From Caulobacter sp. Root343 (GTDB lineage Bacteria; Pseudomonadota; Alphaproteobacteria; Caulobacterales; Caulobacteraceae), in the NCBI RefSeq assembly GCF_001425745.1, contig NZ_LMDF01000001.1:229154-293153 (forward strand): a stretch of 64,000 nt of DNA. Reading direction: 5' to 3'. The notes under the pieces were generated by a model. That model saw only the letters and a list, made by a program, of their open reading frames with translations, did no database searches and was not told the origin of the DNA. Both the position numbers and the translations under genes were made by a program. How positions within the stretch are numbered: the stretch's first letter is position 1; each line of letters starts with the position of its first letter. Below, piece after piece: positions 25,256-34,208 of this stretch.

Positions 25256-26275
25256 ATGCGCTCCATCCTCTTCGCCGCCGCTCTCCTCGCCGCCACCCCC
25301 GCCCTGGCCCAGACGCCCCTGCCGTTGAACATCGGCGGCCGCGTCGCGCCGGCGGCGGGCGAGGCTTACGACTTCGGCTGGCCGGGGGTCTATTTCGAAG
25401 GACGGTTCACGGGGCCCTCGGTCGAGGTGGCGGTCGACACCGGCGCCGAGCACCTGGCGATCAGCGTCGACGGCGTCCGCAAGGCCGAGCTGACCAAGTC
25501 CGGCGAGACGCGCCTGAAGCTCGACCATCTGAGCCCCGGCGAGCACGTGGTGCGGCTGGACAAGCTGACCGAGAGCCAGGCCGGTTCGTCACGGTTCGAA
25601 GGCTTTTTCGTCGGCCCGCGAGGCAAGCCGCTGGCCCCGCCGTCCCGCCCGCGGCGGATCGAGTTCATCGGCGACTCCCACACCGTCGGCTACGGCGTCC
25701 GCTCGACCAGCCACGACTGCACCGAGAGCCAAGTCCACGACCTGACCGACACCAGCCTGGCCTTCGGTCCGACCCTCGCGGCGCGGCTGGACGCCGACTA
25801 CCGCATCGTCGCCTTCTCGGGACGCGGAGTGGTCCGGAACTACAACGGCGTGGCGGCCGGCGAGCCGCTGCCGGTGCTGTTTCCCCGCCTGATCCCGGGC
25901 CAGGCCGAGCCGCGCGTCGCCGCCAACGATCCGTGGAAGCCCGACATCGTGGTCATCGGCCTGGGGACGAACGACTTCTCGACGCCACTGCACGCCGGCG
26001 AGGCCTGGGCCGACGAGGCGGCGCTGCGCAAGGACTATCGCGACAGCTATGTCGGCTTCATCCAGGGGCTGAAGGCTAGCCGCCCCGGCGCACGGATCTT
26101 CCTGATCGCCGGCGACACCTTCGCGGACGACGTCGCGCAGGTCGCCGGCCGCGGGGGCGCGACGGCGGTGCGGATCACCAACATGGACCGCGGCGCCTGC
26201 CACTGGCACCCGTCGGTCGCGGATCAGAGAATGATGGCCGATCGGCTGGAGGCGGCGATCCGCGGCGCGCCATGA
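25256..26275 (+). CDS. Exported SGNH/GDSL esterase, carbohydrate esterase family 2-like
   Basis: The ATG at 25256 opens a signal peptide (MRSILFAAALLAATPALAQT). The 339-residue protein has an N-terminal beta-sandwich jelly-roll (residues about 25-130) followed by an SGNH hydrolase domain. That domain has FIGDSHTVGYG (nucleophile S141), LGTNDFS, and the catalytic CHWHPSVADQ near the end. This two-domain order is that of CE2 acetyl esterases, which remove acetyl groups from xylan or other glycans. The polysaccharide target is inferred only. It is downstream of a type D repeat and convergent with rnr. Confidence 0.86.
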   Translation: MRSILFAAALLAATPALAQTPLPLNIGGRVAPAAGEAYDFGWPGVYFEGRFTGPSVEVAVDTGAEHLAISVDGVRKAELTKSGETRLKLDHLSPGEHVVRLDKLTESQAGSSRFEGFFVGPRGKPLAPPSRPRRIEFIGDSHTVGYGVRSTSHDCTESQVHDLTDTSLAFGPTLAARLDADYRIVAFSGRGVVRNYNGVAAGEPLPVLFPRLIPGQAEPRVAANDPWKPDIVVIGLGTNDFSTPLHAGEAWADEAALRKDYRDSYVGFIQGLKASRPGARIFLIAGDTFADDVAQVAGRGGATAVRITNMDRGACHWHPSVADQRMMADRLEAAIRGAP

Positions 26276-26304
26276 ATCTCCTCCCCCGCATCGCGGGGGA
26301 GCAT
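26276..26304. repeat. Partial type C palindromic hairpin
   Basis: A single terminal hairpin of the type C repeat (CTCCCCCGCATCGCGGGGGAG) lies between the convergent SGNH and rnr stops. It probably serves as a transcription stop for both. Confidence 0.75.
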
Positions 26305-26318
26305 CTTTGGCGCCAAGC

Positions 26319-28610
26319 CTACCGCCGCTTGCCCCGCCGCACGCCCTTCGGCAGGCCACCGCGCGGCTTCACCGCCGCCTGTCGCCTTGCCCCCAGGCGA
26401 GGACGCGGCGCGTTCGGATCGGGCGCCACGGGCTCGCTGAGCATTTCGAACAGCAGGCCGCCGGTGACCGGCGTGGCCTCGACCAGCTTGACCTCGACGC
26501 TCATGCCCAGCGGCCAGCGCTTGCCGGTCCGCTCGCCGACCAGGGCGTGCATCCGGTCGTCGTGGACGAAGAACTCCGCGCCCAGGGTCGAGACCGGCAC
26601 CAGGCCATCGGCCCCGGTGTCGGCCAGCTTGATGAACAGGCCAAAGCGGGTGACGCCGGTGATCCGGCCCGCGAAGGTCGCGCCCACCCGGTCGGCCAGG
26701 AAGGCGGCGATGTAGCGGTCGGTGGCGTCGCGCTCGGCGGCCATGGCCCGCCGCTCGGCGTGGGTGATGACCTCGGCCGTGTCCTTGATCTGGGCGATGT
26801 CCTGGTCGGTCAGGCCGTCGGTCCCCAGCCCCAGGGCCCGGATCAGGCCCCGGTGCACGATCAGGTCGGCATAGCGGCGGATCGGGCTGGTGAAGTGGGC
26901 GTACTTGGCCAGGTTCAGGCCGAAGTGGCCGATGTTGTCGGCGCTGTAGTGGGCCTGCATCTGGGTGCGCAGGACCACCTCGTTGATGATCGTCGCGTTC
27001 GGCCCCTCGCGGGTCTCGTCCAGCAGCTTGTTGAACCGCGACGTCTGCGGAGCCTGGCCCTTGTCCCAGCGGATCTCCAGGGTCTGCAGGAAGTCGGCGA
27101 GGTTCTGGACCTTCTCCAGGCTTGGCGTGTCGTGCACCCGATAGATCAGGGGCGAGCGCTTGGCCTCCAGGCTCTCGGCGGCGCAGACATTGGCCTGCAC
27201 CATCATCTCCTCGATCAGCTTGTGGGCTTCCAGGCTGGGGCGCTTGGTGATCGAGAGGATCTCGCCCTCGCGGATGATGATCCGGCGCTCGTCGCTTTCG
27301 ATGGCCAGCGGAGACCGCGCGTCGCGGCCGATCTTCATCGTCCGATAGGCTTCCCACAGCGGTTGCAGGATCGGCTCCAGCAGCGGGCCGCTCTTGTCGT
27401 CGGGCTGGCCGTCGATGGCCGATTGGGCTTGTTCGTACGAGAGCTTGGCGGCCGAGCGCATCAGGCCGCGCACGAACTTGTGGCCCTTCTTGCGGCCCGA
27501 CTTGTCGAACACCATCCGCACGGCCAGGGTCGCGCGGTTCTCGCTCTCACGCAGGCTGCACAGGCCGTTGGACAGGGTCTCGGGCAGCATCGGCTCCACC
27601 CGGTCGGGGAAGTAGACGCTGTTGCCCTTCTCGCGAGCGTCGCGGTCCAGGGCCGAGCCGGGGCGCACATAGGCGGCCACGTCGGCGATGGCCACCCAGA
27701 CCACCCAGCCGCCCTTGTTGGTGTCGTCCTCGTCGGGATGGGCGTAGACGGCGTCGTCGTGGTCGCGGGCGTCGACCGGGTCGATGGTCACGAACGGCAG
27801 GTCGCGCAGGTCCTCGCGGCCGGCCAGGGTCGGCTCGACGGCGGCCTTGGCCTCCCGCTCGGCCTCTTCCGAGAAACCGGTCGGAATGCCGTGGCTGTGG
27901 ATGGCGATCAGCGAGGCGGCGCGCGGATCGTTCTCGTTGCCGACCACCTCCAGCACCTTGCCGGGCTTGGGCCCATAGCGGCCGCCGTGCGTGCCGACCT
28001 GGGCGACGACCAGGTCGCCGTCCTTCAGGTCATGGGCGACGCTGGGGTCGAGGATCAGGCTGTCCTTGGACTTGCGGTCGACCGGCTCGACGCGGATCTC
28101 GCGGCGCAGCTTGCGGATGACGCCCAGGATCTTGTGGGCGCTCTGGCCCAGCTTTTTAATCAGCTTGGCTTCGAACTCGCCGGTCTCCAGCCGCTCGAAG
28201 CGGACCAGCAGGCGGTCGCCCAGGCCCGGCGCGCCGGCCGCGGCCTCGTCCTTGCCGGGGGCCAGGCGGACGTTCGGCACGTCGTCGTCGGACTTGGTCA
28301 GCTTCACATAGAGGTCGCCGTCGGCGTCGCGCTCGACCACGTCGGCCACCCCGACCGGCGGCAGGGAGCCAGATTCCGCGAAGCCCTTGCGGCCGCGCTT
28401 GGCCAGGGCGCCCTGAGCTTCCAGCTCGCGGATCATCTCGCGCAGGGCCCGGCGGTCGCCGCCCTTCAGGCCGAAATGGCGGGCGATGTCGGCCTTCCCC
28501 GTCTCGCCGGCGTCACGCAGGAACGCCAGCAGCGTCTCGCGGTCGGGCAGGCCGGCGGCGGGCTTGGAGGTCTTTGCCTTGGAGGTCTTGGGCGGGCGAA
28601 TTTTGGCCAT
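26319..28610 (-). CDS. rnr: Ribonuclease R
   Basis: From ATG 28610, with AAGGCAGGA ahead of it, the protein has 763 residues. Order: an N-terminal winged-helix region (ETGKADIARHFGLKGGDRRALREMI), cold-shock domains, the RNB catalytic domain with the metal-binding aspartates in TIDPVDARDHDDAVY, an S1 RNA-binding domain near the end (GVTRFGLFIKLADTGADGLV), and a basic tail. RNase R degrades structured RNA from the 3' end without a helicase. The gene lies on the same strand as topA and the Nudix gene, as is usual in alphaproteobacteria. Confidence 0.96.
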   Translation of the reverse strand: MAKIRPPKTSKAKTSKPAAGLPDRETLLAFLRDAGETGKADIARHFGLKGGDRRALREMIRELEAQGALAKRGRKGFAESGSLPPVGVADVVERDADGDLYVKLTKSDDDVPNVRLAPGKDEAAAGAPGLGDRLLVRFERLETGEFEAKLIKKLGQSAHKILGVIRKLRREIRVEPVDRKSKDSLILDPSVAHDLKDGDLVVAQVGTHGGRYGPKPGKVLEVVGNENDPRAASLIAIHSHGIPTGFSEEAEREAKAAVEPTLAGREDLRDLPFVTIDPVDARDHDDAVYAHPDEDDTNKGGWVVWVAIADVAAYVRPGSALDRDAREKGNSVYFPDRVEPMLPETLSNGLCSLRESENRATLAVRMVFDKSGRKKGHKFVRGLMRSAAKLSYEQAQSAIDGQPDDKSGPLLEPILQPLWEAYRTMKIGRDARSPLAIESDERRIIIREGEILSITKRPSLEAHKLIEEMMVQANVCAAESLEAKRSPLIYRVHDTPSLEKVQNLADFLQTLEIRWDKGQAPQTSRFNKLLDETREGPNATIINEVVLRTQMQAHYSADNIGHFGLNLAKYAHFTSPIRRYADLIVHRGLIRALGLGTDGLTDQDIAQIKDTAEVITHAERRAMAAERDATDRYIAAFLADRVGATFAGRITGVTRFGLFIKLADTGADGLVPVSTLGAEFFVHDDRMHALVGERTGKRWPLGMSVEVKLVEATPVTGGLLFEMLSEPVAPDPNAPRPRLGARRQAAVKPRGGLPKGVRRGKRR

Positions 28611-28740
28611 GTCCTGCCTTAACCCGTTCGAGGGGCGGATGGCCAAGGGAAACGCGTTGGACCGTTGGACGGCTGCTTGACTGTGGAATTTACGCGTGTA
28701 GTCCTATCGTTCAACCTACAAACGTAAATCAGGATGAGGC

Positions 28741-29838
28741 ATGATCAAGCGAGCAAAGCTTCTACATGGCGTTTCGGCCGGCTTGGCCATGGCGGCCTGC
28801 TTGACGCTTCCGGCCTTCGCCCAGGCGCCATCCGCGCCTAGCCCATACGCGATCACCACCCCAAACGGCCTCGACGAGGAGGACTTCGTCCAGATCGGTG
28901 GGATCAGGCAGTGGGTGACGATCCGGGGGACGGATCGCGCCAATCCGGTGCTGCTGATCCTGGGCGGGACCCAGGTCGATGGTCCGGGCGCGATCCTCAG
29001 TCCCTATGTCCGCACCTTCCAGCCCTGGGAGAAGGACTTCACCGTCGTCCAGTGGGACCCGCGTGGCGCGGGCAAGACGTTCGTCGCGGCGGGCAAGTCG
29101 ATCGGGCCGGACCTGACGCTCGACCGCCTGGTGCAGGATGGCCTTGAGCTGACCGACTATCTGCGCGGCCGATTGGGCAAGCGGAAGATCGTGCTGCTGG
29201 GCGTCAACTTCGGCTCGACCCTGGGCGTGAAGATGGTGATGGCCAAGCCCGAGTTGTTCTCGGCCTACGTCGGGGCCGGCCAGATCGTGAAGCCTCGCGC
29301 CGAGCGCGAGCGCTTCGGCTATGAGCGCCTGGTGCGACTGGCGACGGCGGCGAAGGACGAGGCGGCGCTGGCCGACCTGAAGCTCAGTGGGCCCGATCCC
29401 TTCCGCGAGCCCCGCGATCCCGCCCGAGTCGCGGCTTTCCAGCGCGCCTTCGTGAAGTATCGCGGACCTGTGCCCGCCAACCCGATGCAGGAGGCCCTCA
29501 GCGCGCCGCACTGGACCATGGCGGACCTCGGCGCCGCCCAGGCCGCCGCCGCGCTGAACGAGCAAGCGCTGGGCCGCGCCTGGGGCGAAAGCTTCGACTA
29601 CGGCTCGCTGGGGCCGCGCCTTGCCGTGCCCGTGTTCGTGATCCAAGGCGAGGAGGCCAGCAGCGCGCCGGCGCCGATGGCCAAGGCCTGGCTGGACGGA
29701 CTGACGGCGCCGAAGAAGCTGTTCGTCACCATTCCGGGCGCGGGCAACCACGCCTTGGAGACCCATACGGCCACCTATCTCGAGCTGCTGGACAAGCACG
29801 TTCGGCCGGTGGCGCTCGCCGCCGAGCGCAAGCGCTGA
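28741..29838 (+). CDS. Exported alpha/beta-hydrolase-fold protein with Asn at the nucleophile position
   Basis: The 365-residue product has a signal peptide (cleaved near AFAQA). It resembles the prolyl-aminopeptidase-like (S33) group, with LLILGGTQVDGPG, VVQWDPRGAGKTF and a C-terminal PGAGNHALETH that includes the catalytic histidine. The elbow that is normally GxSxG reads LLGVNFGSTLG, so the nucleophile position is N156. The protein may be inactive as a hydrolase or may have a changed function. It stands alone, divergent from rnr and convergent with a small membrane-protein gene. Confidence 0.8.
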   Translation: MIKRAKLLHGVSAGLAMAACLTLPAFAQAPSAPSPYAITTPNGLDEEDFVQIGGIRQWVTIRGTDRANPVLLILGGTQVDGPGAILSPYVRTFQPWEKDFTVVQWDPRGAGKTFVAAGKSIGPDLTLDRLVQDGLELTDYLRGRLGKRKIVLLGVNFGSTLGVKMVMAKPELFSAYVGAGQIVKPRAERERFGYERLVRLATAAKDEAALADLKLSGPDPFREPRDPARVAAFQRAFVKYRGPVPANPMQEALSAPHWTMADLGAAQAAAALNEQALGRAWGESFDYGSLGPRLAVPVFVIQGEEASSAPAPMAKAWLDGLTAPKKLFVTIPGAGNHALETHTATYLELLDKHVRPVALAAERKR

Positions 29839-29839
29839 T

Positions 29840-30208
29840 CTAATACAGATCCTCGATCGACTTCGGCGGCGGAGGATCGGCGGGCCTGGGCGCGGCCTCC
29901 GGCGGTGGGGCTTGGGTCGTCGGCGGCGCCTCGATCATCGGCGCGGGCGGGGCTTCCTGCTCCGCCGTCTCGACCTCGACGGCCTTGGGCTTGGGTTTCT
30001 CGACCGGCGGCGGCTCATAGGCGAGGGCCGGGGCGGCGTCCTTGACGGGGACGCCGGAGACCTCGGCCAGCGGCTGCTTGGAGGTCTCGGGCCCGCCGCG
30101 ATCGATCTTCATCGCGTTGGTCAGGCCCATGGCGAAACCGCCCACGCAGCACAGGATCAGCGCGGACACCACGACGTGCAGGGGCAGGGGGCGTTCCAGC
30201 GTCGTCAT
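29840..30208 (-). CDS. Proline-rich single-pass membrane protein
   Basis: The 122-residue protein has one membrane segment (LHVVVSALILCCVGGFAMGL, residues about 10-30). A low-complexity periplasmic tail rich in Pro, Ala, Glu and Lys follows and ends KSIEDLY. It has no recognised domain. Its order (short cytoplasmic N-terminus, helix, Pro-rich stalk) resembles a TonB-like spanner without the C-terminal domain. It sits between topA and the hydrolase gene, with only two bases between its stop and that of the convergent gene. Confidence 0.65.
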   Translation of the reverse strand: MTTLERPLPLHVVVSALILCCVGGFAMGLTNAMKIDRGGPETSKQPLAEVSGVPVKDAAPALAYEPPPVEKPKPKAVEVETAEQEAPPAPMIEAPPTTQAPPPEAAPRPADPPPPKSIEDLY

Positions 30209-30262
30209 GCTCGAAGTTTACTCCCCTCCCGCTCGGCTGAAAAGATCAGCCGACTGAACAGC

Positions 30263-32965
30263 TTAGGTATCGTCGTCCCACGGCGCGGCGCCGTCGTCCG
30301 AAGACGCGGCGACCGCGGCCTTGGCCTTGGGCGCCGCCTTCTTGGCGGCGGGCTTCTTGGCCGCCGGTTTCTTCGCCGCCGTCTTCTTGGCCGGAGCATC
30401 GCCTTCAGCCTTGGTCGCGGCCTTCTTCGGCGCGGCCGCCTTCTTGGCGGGCTTCTTGCCGCCACCCTTGGCGGCGCGTTCGGCGATCAGAGCCACGGCC
30501 TCGTCCATGGTCAGGGACGCCGGATCCTTGCCCTTGGGCACATTGGCGTTGGTGTCGCCGTGCTTGATGTAGGGGCCGAAGCGCCCCGACAGCACCCGCA
30601 CCGGCTTGCCGTCCTCGGGGTGGTTGCCGAGTTCGGCCAGGGCCGCGGCCGAGGCCCGCTGCGGACGTCCGCCGCCGGCCCGCTTGTCGGCCAGGATGGC
30701 GACGGCGCGGTTCAGGCCGACGTCGAACACCTCGTCGGCATTTTCGAGATTGGCGTAGGTGCCATCGTGCAGCACGAACGGCCCGAAGCGCCCCAGGCCG
30801 GCGGTGATGACCTTGCCGTCGTCCGGGTGCTTGCCGACTTCACGCGGCAGCGAGAGCAGGCGCAGGGCCTTCTCCAGGTCCATGGCCGAGGCGATCCAGC
30901 CCTTGGGCAGGGACGAGCGCTTGGGCTTGTCGCCGCTGTCCTGCGCGGCGAGTTCTTCAACATAGGGACCAAAACGCCCGTTCTTCAGCCACACGGCGCG
31001 GTCGGTCGCGGGATTGACGCCCAGTTCCTTGTCGGCGTTCTCGGCCTCGCCGTCGCCTTCCGACACGCCCAGTTGGCGGGTGTAGCGGCATTCCGGATAG
31101 TTCGAGCAGCCGATGAAGGCCCCGAACTTGCCGGTCTTCAACGACAGCTGGCCGCTATGGCAGGTCGGGCACAGGCGCGGATCGGAGCCGTCGCCCTTGT
31201 CCGGGAAGATGTGCGGGCCCAGGGCCTCGTTCAGCGCGTCCAGAACGTTGGTCGTGCGCAGCTCGGCGATCTCGCCGACGGCGGCGTGGAAGTCCTTCCA
31301 GAAGTCGCGGAGGAACTGCTTCCAGTCCAGCTTGCCGTCCGAAACGAGGTCCAGCTGCTCTTCCAGGGCGGCGGTGAAGTCGTATTCGACGTAGCGCTTG
31401 AAGAACTGCTCCAGGAACGCCGTGACCAGGCGGCCCTTGTCCTCGGGGACGAAGCGCTGCTTCTCCATCTTCACGTATTCGCGGTCGCGCAGCACGGTCA
31501 GGACCGAGGCGTAGGTCGACGGACGGCCGATCCCCAGCTCTTCCATCTTCTTGACCAGGCTGGCTTCCGAATAGCGCGGGGGCGGTTCGGTGAAGTGCTG
31601 GTCGGCGCGGGCCTCGATGACCTTGGCGGCCGCGCCCTCCTCGATCACCGGCAGGCGGGCGCTGTCCTCGTCGCCCTCGTCGTCACGGCCTTCCTCATAG
31701 ACGGCCAGATAGCCGGGGAAGAGCACGACCTGGCCCGTGGCGCGCATGCCGGTCTGGCCGTCTGCGCTTTCCAGGTCGACCGTGGTGCGCTCGATGCGGG
31801 CGCTTTCCATCTGCGAGGCGATCATCCGCTTCCAGATCAGCTCGTACAGGCGACCCAGGTCCGGCTCCAGGCGCAGCGAGCCGGGATTGCGGCCCAGGCT
31901 GGTCGGTCGGATGGCTTCGTGGGCCTCCTGGGCGTTCTTGGCCTTGGCCTTGTAGTAGCGCGGGGTCTCGGGGACGTAGGGCGCGCCATAGACGTTGCCG
32001 ATCACGCTGCGCGCCTCGGCGATGCCTTCCGGCTCGACCGACACGCCGTCGGTCCGCATGTAGGTGATCAGGCCGACGGTCTCGCCGCCGATGTCGATGC
32101 CCTCGTACAGCTTCTGGGCGGCCTGCATGGTGCGCTGGGCCGAGAAGCCCAGCTTGCGCGAGGCTTCCTGCTGCAGGGTCGAGGTGGTGAAGGGCGGGGC
32201 GGGCGAGCGCTTGCCCGGCTTCTTCTCGACGGCGGCGACCTTGAACACGGCGCTCGCCACGGCGGCCTTGGCGGCCAGGGCCGAGCCCTCGTTGCCGAGG
32301 TCGAACTTGGTGAGCTTCTTGCCCTCGTGCTTGACCAGGCGGGCCAGGAACGGATCGGCGCCGGCCGAGACGTCGGCGTCGACGGTCCAGTATTCCTGGG
32401 TCTTGAAGCGCTCGATCTCCATCTCGCGCTCGACGATCAGCCGCAGGCAGACCGACTGCACGCGGCCGGCCGAGCGGCTGCCCGGCAGCTTGCGCCACAG
32501 CACCGGCGAGAGGGTGAAGCCGACGAGATAGTCGAGGGCGCGGCGGGCCAGATAGGCCTCGACCAGCTCCATGTCGACGTCGCGCGGATTGGCCATCGCC
32601 TCCAGCACCGAGGTCTTGGTGATGGCGTTGAAGGTGACGCGCTGGACGGTCTTGTCCTTCAGCGCCTTCTTCTTGTTCAGGACTTCCAGCACATGCCAGC
32701 TGATCGCCTCGCCTTCGCGATCCGGGTCGGTGGCCAGGATCAGGCGGTCGGCCTTCTTCAGGGCGTCGACGATGTCGGCGACCCGCTTGGAGGCCTTGGC
32801 GTCGACCTCCCAGCTCATCGCGAAGTCGTTGTCGGGCTCCACCGAGCCGTCCTTGGACGGCAGGTCGCGGATATGGCCGTACGAGGCGAGAACCGTGTAG
32901 TCGGACCCGAGGTACTTGTTGATGGTCTTGGCCTTGGCCGGGCTCTCGACGACGACGACGTTCAT
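30263..32965 (-). CDS. topA: DNA topoisomerase I
   Basis: This 900-residue protein begins with the Toprim domain (VVVESPAKAKTINKYLG; the acidic set in ATDPDREGEAISWH). It carries the active-site tyrosine in GLITYMRTDGV, and a Cys4 zinc motif starts at CPTCHSG. Several C-terminal repeats of the topoisomerase Zn-ribbon fold without cysteines follow (FGPYVEEL, FGPFVLHDG, FGPYIKHGD). A long Lys/Ala tail with AAKKPAAKKPAAKK and a final acidic patch completes it. It relaxes negative supercoils. The lysine-rich tail is common in alphaproteobacterial enzymes and should aid DNA binding. Confidence 0.97.
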   Translation of the reverse strand: MNVVVVESPAKAKTINKYLGSDYTVLASYGHIRDLPSKDGSVEPDNDFAMSWEVDAKASKRVADIVDALKKADRLILATDPDREGEAISWHVLEVLNKKKALKDKTVQRVTFNAITKTSVLEAMANPRDVDMELVEAYLARRALDYLVGFTLSPVLWRKLPGSRSAGRVQSVCLRLIVEREMEIERFKTQEYWTVDADVSAGADPFLARLVKHEGKKLTKFDLGNEGSALAAKAAVASAVFKVAAVEKKPGKRSPAPPFTTSTLQQEASRKLGFSAQRTMQAAQKLYEGIDIGGETVGLITYMRTDGVSVEPEGIAEARSVIGNVYGAPYVPETPRYYKAKAKNAQEAHEAIRPTSLGRNPGSLRLEPDLGRLYELIWKRMIASQMESARIERTTVDLESADGQTGMRATGQVVLFPGYLAVYEEGRDDEGDEDSARLPVIEEGAAAKVIEARADQHFTEPPPRYSEASLVKKMEELGIGRPSTYASVLTVLRDREYVKMEKQRFVPEDKGRLVTAFLEQFFKRYVEYDFTAALEEQLDLVSDGKLDWKQFLRDFWKDFHAAVGEIAELRTTNVLDALNEALGPHIFPDKGDGSDPRLCPTCHSGQLSLKTGKFGAFIGCSNYPECRYTRQLGVSEGDGEAENADKELGVNPATDRAVWLKNGRFGPYVEELAAQDSGDKPKRSSLPKGWIASAMDLEKALRLLSLPREVGKHPDDGKVITAGLGRFGPFVLHDGTYANLENADEVFDVGLNRAVAILADKRAGGGRPQRASAAALAELGNHPEDGKPVRVLSGRFGPYIKHGDTNANVPKGKDPASLTMDEAVALIAERAAKGGGKKPAKKAAAPKKAATKAEGDAPAKKTAAKKPAAKKPAAKKAAPKAKAAVAASSDDGAAPWDDDT

Positions 32966-33144
32966 TATGACTCTGGGCTGGAAAGCGGATCGCCCTGGAG
33001 GCGAGCGCCGGGAAAGTGGGGGCTTGTATGGGGGTCTGTCAACGCGGCCCCCTATAAACAGTATCGCTTGGGCGCCGAGTAGGCGGTTGTTAAGACCCTT
33101 GCGCGATAGTGCGAAGGCTATTTTTACGACCGCAGTGACCGCTG

Positions 33145-33315
33145 ATGGATATGACCGTCAATCGGATCGCCACCGAGGCCCACGTCTCGCCGATCCAACC
33201 GATCAAGGCCGTGACGTCGAATGCCGAACGGGCGGAGATCGCCGATCGGCTGAAGCAAGCCGTGCGCGCCGCCCCGGCCGCCGGCACGGGCCTGCTGGTC
33301 GATCTGTCGGTCTGA
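33145..33315 (+). CDS. Small hypothetical protein (56 residues)
   Basis: ATG 33145 to TGA 33315 encodes MDMTVNRIATEAHVSPIQPI, then KAVTSNAERAEIADRLKQAV, and ends with AGTGLLVDLSV. Codon use has high third-position GC, as in neighbouring genes, which supports coding. It has no signal peptide, membrane segment or recognised domain. It lies alone between topA and the Pro-rich envelope gene. Too short for confident function. Confidence 0.5.
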   Translation: MDMTVNRIATEAHVSPIQPIKAVTSNAERAEIADRLKQAVRAAPAAGTGLLVDLSV

Positions 33316-33413
33316 CCCGACTTCCAAGCTCTACCAATCGCCACGTTCCTGACGCGGGGGCGTGATTGCCTGAGTCCCTGGGTCGGCGCTTCGGCCCGTA
33401 GCACGGCGGATTG

Positions 33414-34208
33414 ATGTCGCACTGGAGACGACGCGGCGCGAAGGGCGCGGCCCTGGCCGTGAGCATCGGCGCGCATGTGGCGGCCCTGGTGGTCCTGCTC
33501 GCCGCCCATGTAACACCGCCGACGCCCGAGCCGCCGTCGATCATGGTCTCGTTGGTCGATCCGCCGCCGCCCCCTCCGCCACCGCCGCCCCCTCCACCGC
33601 CGCCGGCCCCCCATGACGCGCCCAAGTCGCCGGTGAAGGCGCCGAAACAGCCGCCATCGCCCGAGAAGCCCAAGGCGGCCCCGAAGGCCGCGCCGCGCTC
33701 GCCCTTGCGGGTGTCGAAGCGTCCGCCGCCCAAGGACGTGACGCCGCTCCCCGCCAGCCGGAACCCCGGGCCCAGCCTCGTGATGGGTCTGGGCGAGTCG
33801 GAGCTCATGGGCGCGGCCACCGCCGGCTCGGGGTCTGGCGGCGGCGGAGGCGGGGAGGGGTGCGACATGGTCCGCCTGCTGCAGGAGGGGTTGCGCAAGA
33901 ACCCGCGCGCCCGAGCCTCGCTGATGCGGGCTCACGGCGAGACCGTCGGCGCCGGTCGTGCGCCCCTGGTCTGGAGCGGTGACTGGGCCCGCGTCACCGG
34001 CGAGGAGGGCGACGGCCTGGCCGGCTTGCGCGAGATGATCATGATGGAGGTCGCCTTCGCCCCGGCGGCCTGCCGCGCCGAGCCGATGCGCGGCCTGGTC
34101 CTGATCTCCCTGAACGACGGCCCCCGCTCGGCCCGCTTCGCCCTGGGCGGCGGCCGGTGGAAGTGGTCGGACCTGCTGTTCGCCAAGGGCGCGCGGCGCG
34201 GGGGTTAG
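33414..34208 (+). CDS. TonB-like inner-membrane protein with long polyproline stalk
   Basis: From ATG 33414 the protein has 264 residues: a short basic N-terminus (MSHWRRRGAK), one membrane helix (AALAVSIGAHVAALVVLLAAH), and a stalk with 15 consecutive prolines and many Lys-Pro pairs. A Gly-rich linker leads to a C-terminal domain of about 110 residues beginning CDMVRLLQEGL and ending FAKGARRGG. The first half is like TonB or TolA, but the C-terminal domain lacks the TonB signature. It could link the inner membrane to an outer-membrane partner. No ExbB/ExbD genes are nearby. It converges on dprA with a four-base stop overlap. Confidence 0.7.
   Translation: MSHWRRRGAKGAALAVSIGAHVAALVVLLAAHVTPPTPEPPSIMVSLVDPPPPPPPPPPPPPPPAPHDAPKSPVKAPKQPPSPEKPKAAPKAAPRSPLRVSKRPPPKDVTPLPASRNPGPSLVMGLGESELMGAATAGSGSGGGGGGEGCDMVRLLQEGLRKNPRARASLMRAHGETVGAGRAPLVWSGDWARVTGEEGDGLAGLREMIMMEVAFAPAACRAEPMRGLVLISLNDGPRSARFALGGGRWKWSDLLFAKGARRGG

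Noticed and set aside
26307-28622. A 771-codon open frame opposite rnr
   Set aside because: RNase R explains the region. The opposite frame is Gly/Ala/His/Gln-rich noise.
29912-33082. A 1056-codon open frame on the plus strand opposite topA
   Set aside because: It is a high-GC shadow. The minus strand encodes complete topoisomerase I and a small membrane protein with recognised motifs.
33090-33145. Possible CtrA box near GTTAAGACCCTT
   Set aside because: The second half-site is not at the required spacing.
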